From Frateuria_A sp035944355 (lineage in GTDB: Bacteria; Pseudomonadota; Gammaproteobacteria; Xanthomonadales; Rhodanobacteraceae), in the NCBI RefSeq assembly GCF_035944355.1, contig NZ_DASZBH010000014.1:186001-250000 (forward strand): a stretch of 64,000 bases of DNA, written 5' to 3'. How positions within the stretch are numbered: the stretch's first letter is position 1; every line of letters starts with the position of its first letter. The notes beneath the pieces are model-generated. The model did not search any database and was not told the DNA's origin. It saw only the letters and a program-made list of their open reading frames with translations. Positions 60,167 through 64,000 of the stretch are shown one piece after another. The position numbers were made by a program, and so were the translations under genes.

Positions 60167-62473
60167 TCATTCACGCCAGTAGCGTGGTTCGCGCAGGCGC
60201 CAGCTGGCGGACTCGACGGGCGGTCCATCCGCAGGCGCATCGATCTGGATCGCGCCGCGCACGGCGGTGTTCAGCAGGGGCACTCCGGCGGCACGGTAAC
60301 GCTGGAGCACCAGCGGATGCGGATGGCCAAAGCGGTTGTGCCAGCCGGCCGAGACCAGCGCCAGGGTCGGCTGCAGCGCAGCGATGAACGCCGGATCGGA
60401 GGAATAGCGGCTGCCGTGGTGCGGCACCACCAATACGGTCGGCCGCGCCGGTCCCACGGCCTCGATCACCGCCGGCTCGGCCCCGCTGCTGATGTCGCCG
60501 GTAAGCAGCAGGCGCCCGCCGGCGCCATCCACCGCCAGCACGCAGGAACGGTCGTTGGGCCGCGCGGTTGCGCCGGCGACGGGCGACAGCACGCGGAAGC
60601 GCACGCCGTCCCAGGTCCACTCCATGCCCGCCTGGCAAGCCGGCATGGGCACCGGCATCCGCTGTGGCTCGCCGGCATAGCGCAACGCCTCGGGGTAGGC
60701 CCTCACCACGGCCGCGGTGCCGCCGGCGTGGTCGTTGTCGGCGTGACTGACCATCAGCAGGTCGAGCGTGTCGATGCCCAGTGCGTGCAGCGAAGGCACC
60801 ACCACGGCTTGCCCCAGGTCGAATCCCGACGGGTAGCGGGCGCCGGCGTCGTAGACCATCGCATGGTGCCGGGTACGCAGGATGACCGACAGCCCCTGCC
60901 CCACGTCCAGTACCCATGCCTGGAAACCGCCCGGCGCCGGCAGCCGCTGCGCCGGCCAGGCCAGCGGCAGGAACAGCAACAGGCCGAGCCCGCGCAATGG
61001 CAGGCCCCGTGGCGCGAACAGCCACAACGCGCCCACTGTGGCCAGCAGCAACGCCCACGCTTGCACCTCGGGCAGATACCAGTGGGCGCCAGGCCAGGTC
61101 GCCATCCGCTGCAGCAGCCACCATTGCGCGTGCGCGAGTGCCGCGGCCAGGTGCAGAACCGGGGTCGCCGCCGGCGGGACGAGCAGCAGCAACAACAGCG
61201 CGACGAGCGCCACCGGCACGATCACGAAGCTGACGAAGGGCACTGCGATCAGGTTGGACAGCGCTCCCACCAGCGACGCCTCGCCGAAAAACCATTGGGT
61301 CAGCGGCAGCAGCGCCACCGTCATCACCACCTGGCCGGCCGACAATTCGTGCAGGAAGCCGCGCCAGCCCCGCGGCCGCGTCGTGAGGCAGAGCATCAGG
61401 AACGCCACGCCGACGAAGGACAACCAGAAGCCGGCCGCCAGCACGGCCAGCGGATCGGCCAGCACGATCGCGACCAAGGCCAGCGCCAGCGTCTGCGCTC
61501 CGCCGACGGTCCGGCGGCTCCAGCGGGCCATGGCCACCACCGCGATCATCAGCAAGGTACGCACCGTCGGCAGGCTCAGCCCCGCCAGCACGCCATAGGC
61601 GAACGCCGCAAGGAGCGCGCCGGCCGCCTGGGCAGGCAGACGCGGCAGCCGCAACGCCAGCCCCGGCCAGAGCAGGTACAGCAGGCGCGCAAGCGCTACG
61701 CCAAAGAGCGCGGCGACGCCGACGTGGAATCCGGAAATCGCGATCAGGTGCGGCACGCCGTTGGCGCGCGCCACCTCCCAGTCGTCCTGGTCCAACCCAC
61801 GGGTGTCGCCGATCGAAAACGTCTGCAGCAGCGCCGCGTCATGCGGATCATGGACCCGCGCGGCGATGTCGGCGGCGATGCGTTCGCGCAGGCCGTCCAC
61901 GCACAGGCGCGTACGCAGCAGGCGGTTGTCCGGATCGTCCCGCACATAGCCCACCGCGGCGATGCGCCGCTCCAGCGCGCTCCGCTCGCTGTCGGCCCCG
62001 CCCGGATCGATCAGCCCGCGCGGCCGGCGCAGACGCACATGCAGCTGCCACTGCGAGCAGGCCGGTACGGCGGGAGCCTCGTCGTACCAGCTGAGCCGTA
62101 CGTGGCCATGCAGCGGCACCGTCTTGCCATCCAGCATGGCGTGCTCGGCGTCGAGCACGAAACGCGTGGCATCGCTGCGGGCCAGCGGCAGCTCGACCAC
62201 CGTACCGACGACATCGAAGTCGCGTCCCTCGAGCTCGCGCGGCAGGCGCAGCTCCAGTGCCAGCGCGCCGCGCCAGATCGCCCACGCCGCGCCGAGCAGG
62301 GCGATCGCCGGCATGCCAAGCAGCGGCCAGCGTCGGCTGGCCAGGAGCGCGACCAGCCCCGGCAGCACGCCCCACGTCGCAGGCGGCAGCGCCGGCAACC
62401 ACTGCACCGCCAGCACCCCGAGCAGAAGCGCGATGCCCACTCCCACCGCGCCGGGCATCCCTGCCGTGCGCAT
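60167..62473 (-). CDS. comEC: DNA internalisation competence protein ComEC/Rec2
   Basis: Inner-membrane channel carrying single-stranded DNA into the cytosol during transformation. 768 residues: an N-terminal DUF4131 region, the Competence domain with many membrane segments (about 210-480, with HLIAISGFHVG), and a C-terminal metallo-beta-lactamase domain (about 525-740) with VSHADNDHAGG and VPHHGSRYSSD, probably a nuclease. All parts are intact, so natural competence is possible if pili and DprA exist elsewhere. Confidence 0.94.
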   Translation of the reverse strand: MRTAGMPGAVGVGIALLLGVLAVQWLPALPPATWGVLPGLVALLASRRWPLLGMPAIALLGAAWAIWRGALALELRLPRELEGRDFDVVGTVVELPLARSDATRFVLDAEHAMLDGKTVPLHGHVRLSWYDEAPAVPACSQWQLHVRLRRPRGLIDPGGADSERSALERRIAAVGYVRDDPDNRLLRTRLCVDGLRERIAADIAARVHDPHDAALLQTFSIGDTRGLDQDDWEVARANGVPHLIAISGFHVGVAALFGVALARLLYLLWPGLALRLPRLPAQAAGALLAAFAYGVLAGLSLPTVRTLLMIAVVAMARWSRRTVGGAQTLALALVAIVLADPLAVLAAGFWLSFVGVAFLMLCLTTRPRGWRGFLHELSAGQVVMTVALLPLTQWFFGEASLVGALSNLIAVPFVSFVIVPVALVALLLLLLVPPAATPVLHLAAALAHAQWWLLQRMATWPGAHWYLPEVQAWALLLATVGALWLFAPRGLPLRGLGLLLFLPLAWPAQRLPAPGGFQAWVLDVGQGLSVILRTRHHAMVYDAGARYPSGFDLGQAVVVPSLHALGIDTLDLLMVSHADNDHAGGTAAVVRAYPEALRYAGEPQRMPVPMPACQAGMEWTWDGVRFRVLSPVAGATARPNDRSCVLAVDGAGGRLLLTGDISSGAEPAVIEAVGPARPTVLVVPHHGSRYSSDPAFIAALQPTLALVSAGWHNRFGHPHPLVLQRYRAAGVPLLNTAVRGAIQIDAPADGPPVESASWRLREPRYWRE

Positions 62474-62575
62474 ACGCCCTCCCGTGGCCAGGCCCGCAGC
62501 CTAGCGTGGGTCCGGCCGCGGCAGGGCTGAAATGCGTGTAAGGGTTTGCCGGTTCGCGGATGACGCGCGGGGTGG

Positions 62576-63280
62576 TCAGCCCCGCGCCTGCAACTCGCCG
62601 TTGTGCAGTTCGAGCGTGCGGTCCATCTTCGCCGCCAGGCGGTGGTCGTGGGTGACCAGGATGAAGCTGGTGCCGACTTCCCGGTTGAGCTCCAGCATCA
62701 GCTCGTAGACCTGCGCCGCGTTGCCCTCGTCGAGGTTGCCGGTGGGCTCGTCGCCGAGCACGCAGGCCGGGCGCGTGACCAGCGCACGCGCCACCGCGCA
62801 GCGCTGGCGCTCACCGCCGGAAAGTTCGGCCGGCTTGTGCTGCTCGCGCTTGCCCAGGCCCACCCGATCCAGCAGCACGCGCGCCTGGCGCTCGGCCTCG
62901 CCGATGGCCACGCCGCGGATCAGCAGCGGCATGCAGACGTTCTCCAGCGCGGTGAACTCCGGCAACAGATGGTGGAACTGGTAAATGAAGCCCAGCGAGC
63001 GGTTGCGCACGCGCCCGCGTTCGGCGTCGGAAAGCTTCGAAAGGATGCGCCCTTCCACCTCCACTTCGCCGCGGGTCAGCGTGTCCAGGCCGCCGATGAT
63101 GTGCAGCAGCGTGCTCTTGCCCGAGCCCGACGCGCCGACGATGGCGAGCGTCTCGCCCCGCCGCAGGCTGAAGTTGACGTTGGTGAGCACCTCGGTCTTC
63201 AGGTCGCCTTCCTCGTAGGTCTTGGCGATCCCGCTGGCGCGCAGCACGATGTTGTCGGTCATGGTGGAGGGCTTATTCAT
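62576..63280 (-). CDS. lolD: Lipoprotein-releasing ABC transporter ATPase LolD
   Basis: Energises release of lipoproteins from the inner membrane to LolA. 234 residues. Walker A is VGASGSGKST, the signature LSGGERQRCAVARAL, and Walker B CVLGDEPTGNLDE; FIYQFHHLLPEFTALENV is the Q-loop. The ATG overlaps the end of lolC by 8 bases; an ATG six codons later is an alternative. It lies 103 bases before comEC. Confidence 0.95.
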   Translation of the reverse strand: MNKPSTMTDNIVLRASGIAKTYEEGDLKTEVLTNVNFSLRRGETLAIVGASGSGKSTLLHIIGGLDTLTRGEVEVEGRILSKLSDAERGRVRNRSLGFIYQFHHLLPEFTALENVCMPLLIRGVAIGEAERQARVLLDRVGLGKREQHKPAELSGGERQRCAVARALVTRPACVLGDEPTGNLDEGNAAQVYELMLELNREVGTSFILVTHDHRLAAKMDRTLELHNGELQARG

Positions 63281-64000
63281 AGCGCAGCGCCTGCGCCGGC
63301 TGCGTGCGCGAGGCGCGCCACGCGGGATAGAGCGTCGCCAGCAGCGAGAAGGCGAAGGTGACCAGCGTCACCCAGCCCACGTCGCTGGCCACCAGCTTGC
63401 TCGGGACCTCGCTGATGTAATAGACGTCCGGCGAGAGGAAGGTGATGCCGGTGAGGTGCTCGATCCACTTGATGATGACGGGAAGCTTCCACGACAGCAG
63501 CGAGCCGAAACCCACACCGAAGCCGATGCCGACCACGCCCACCAGCACGCCCTGCACCATGAACATGCCCATGATGCTCCGCGGCGTGGAACCGAGCGTG
63601 CGCAGGATCGCGATGTCGGCCTGCTTGTCGGTCACCAGCATCATCAGCATCGAGATCAGGTTGATCACCGCCACCAGGATGATCAGCGAGAGGATGATGA
63701 ACATCACGTGCTTCTCCATCGAGATCGCGGAGAAGAAGTTGGCGTGGCTCTGCATCCAGGTCTGCACGACGTAGAGCTGGCCCAGGTCGTTGGCCAGTTC
63801 CCGGGCGACCGGGCCGGCGTTGAACATGTCGTCGAGCTTCAGGCGGACGCCGGTGGGGCCATCGAGGCTGTCCAGCTTTTCCGCGTCGCGCATGTTGATC
63901 AGCGCGAGATTGGAGTCGAACTCCTGCATGCCCAGCTCGAACACGCCCACCACGTGGAAACCGCGCAGGCGCGGCACGCTGCCCATCGGCGTGCCGCGGA
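63273..64000 (-). CDS. lolC: Lipoprotein-releasing system permease LolC (5' truncated)
   Basis: The C-terminal 242 residues of an inner-membrane FtsX-type permease; the frame runs off the right edge, so the N-terminal part is outside. PMGSVPRLRGFHVVGVFE belongs to the end of the periplasmic MacB-like domain. Three membrane segments follow (ILSLIILVAVINLISMLMML, the next after ILRTLGSTPRSIMGMFMVQG, and WVTLVTFAFSLLATLYPAW). The end TQPAQALRYE matches LolC/LolE. Position before lolD favours lolC, although many species have one hybrid permease. Confidence 0.93.
   Translation of the reverse strand, partial: RGTPMGSVPRLRGFHVVGVFELGMQEFDSNLALINMRDAEKLDSLDGPTGVRLKLDDMFNAGPVARELANDLGQLYVVQTWMQSHANFFSAISMEKHVMFIILSLIILVAVINLISMLMMLVTDKQADIAILRTLGSTPRSIMGMFMVQGVLVGVVGIGFGVGFGSLLSWKLPVIIKWIEHLTGITFLSPDVYYISEVPSKLVASDVGWVTLVTFAFSLLATLYPAWRASRTQPAQALRYE

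Overview
The window is a GC-rich, densely coding gammaproteobacterial chromosome segment of housekeeping character. Gene orders such as tig-clpP-clpX-lon-hupB-ppiD, pyrG-kdsA-eno-ftsB-ispD-ispF-truD and comEC-exbB-exbD-msbA-lpxK, a TrpR-like yerC gene leading the his operon, and an nlpD not followed by rpoS point to the Xanthomonadales/Lysobacterales, most likely Rhodanobacteraceae (Rhodanobacter/Dyella/Frateuria type). This placement is inferred from gene content and order only. I see no insertion sequence, prophage, integrase, CRISPR array or rRNA operon.

Layout. 1-8.4 kb: the end of a GCS2-type carboxylate-amine ligase overlapping an uncharacterised ATP-grasp-like gene, then a VOC protein, an AmiD-type amidase lipoprotein, a periplasmic penicillin-acylase-family Ntn hydrolase, a FrnE-like DsbA protein, a YfcG/YghU-like GST and fabI. 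8.4-17.6 kb: a proteostasis block on the minus strand (tig, clpP, clpX, lon, hupB, tRNA-Val, tRNA-Asp, ppiD) with clear terminators. 17.8-18.6 kb: five tRNA genes behind a strong promoter. 18.7-22 kb: ftsH-rlmE divergent from yhbY and a Mth938-domain gene. 22-35.4 kb: the long pyrG-to-nlpD region, interrupted by a plus-strand smr gene and two FtsX-type permeases. 35.5-44.5 kb: pepP, parE, a methyltransferase, 3-hydroxyanthranilate dioxygenase, a Nudix hydrolase and two APC permeases. 44.9-48.4 kb: a HiPIP gene divergent from mtnB-mtnD-mtnC and a C13 peptidase. 48.4-56 kb: yerC-hisGDCBHAF-hisIE, nearly all start/stop overlapped. 56.2-64 kb: lpxK, msbA, exbD, exbB, comEC, lolD and a truncated lolC.

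How the genes work together. ClpP, ClpX, Lon, FtsH, trigger factor, PpiD and SurE/Pcm cover protein folding, repair and degradation. KdsA, LpxK, MsbA, LolD/LolC, AmiD, NlpD and FtsB serve envelope assembly and division. The his operon encodes all steps from PRPP to histidine. mtnB/D/C are consecutive late steps of methionine salvage.

Signals beyond ordinary genes include: the GCS2/ATP-grasp pair at the left edge; a palindrome of TTTGGAyGTCCAAA type found both at the mtnB promoter and upstream of the tRNA promoter; a promoter-like TGCTAGCAT placed exactly six bases before the start codons of smr and pepP, suggesting leaderless mRNAs; a TrpR-like operator abutting the yerC start codon; REP-like and long inverted intergenic repeats; and a Lys/Ala-rich insert in Lon.
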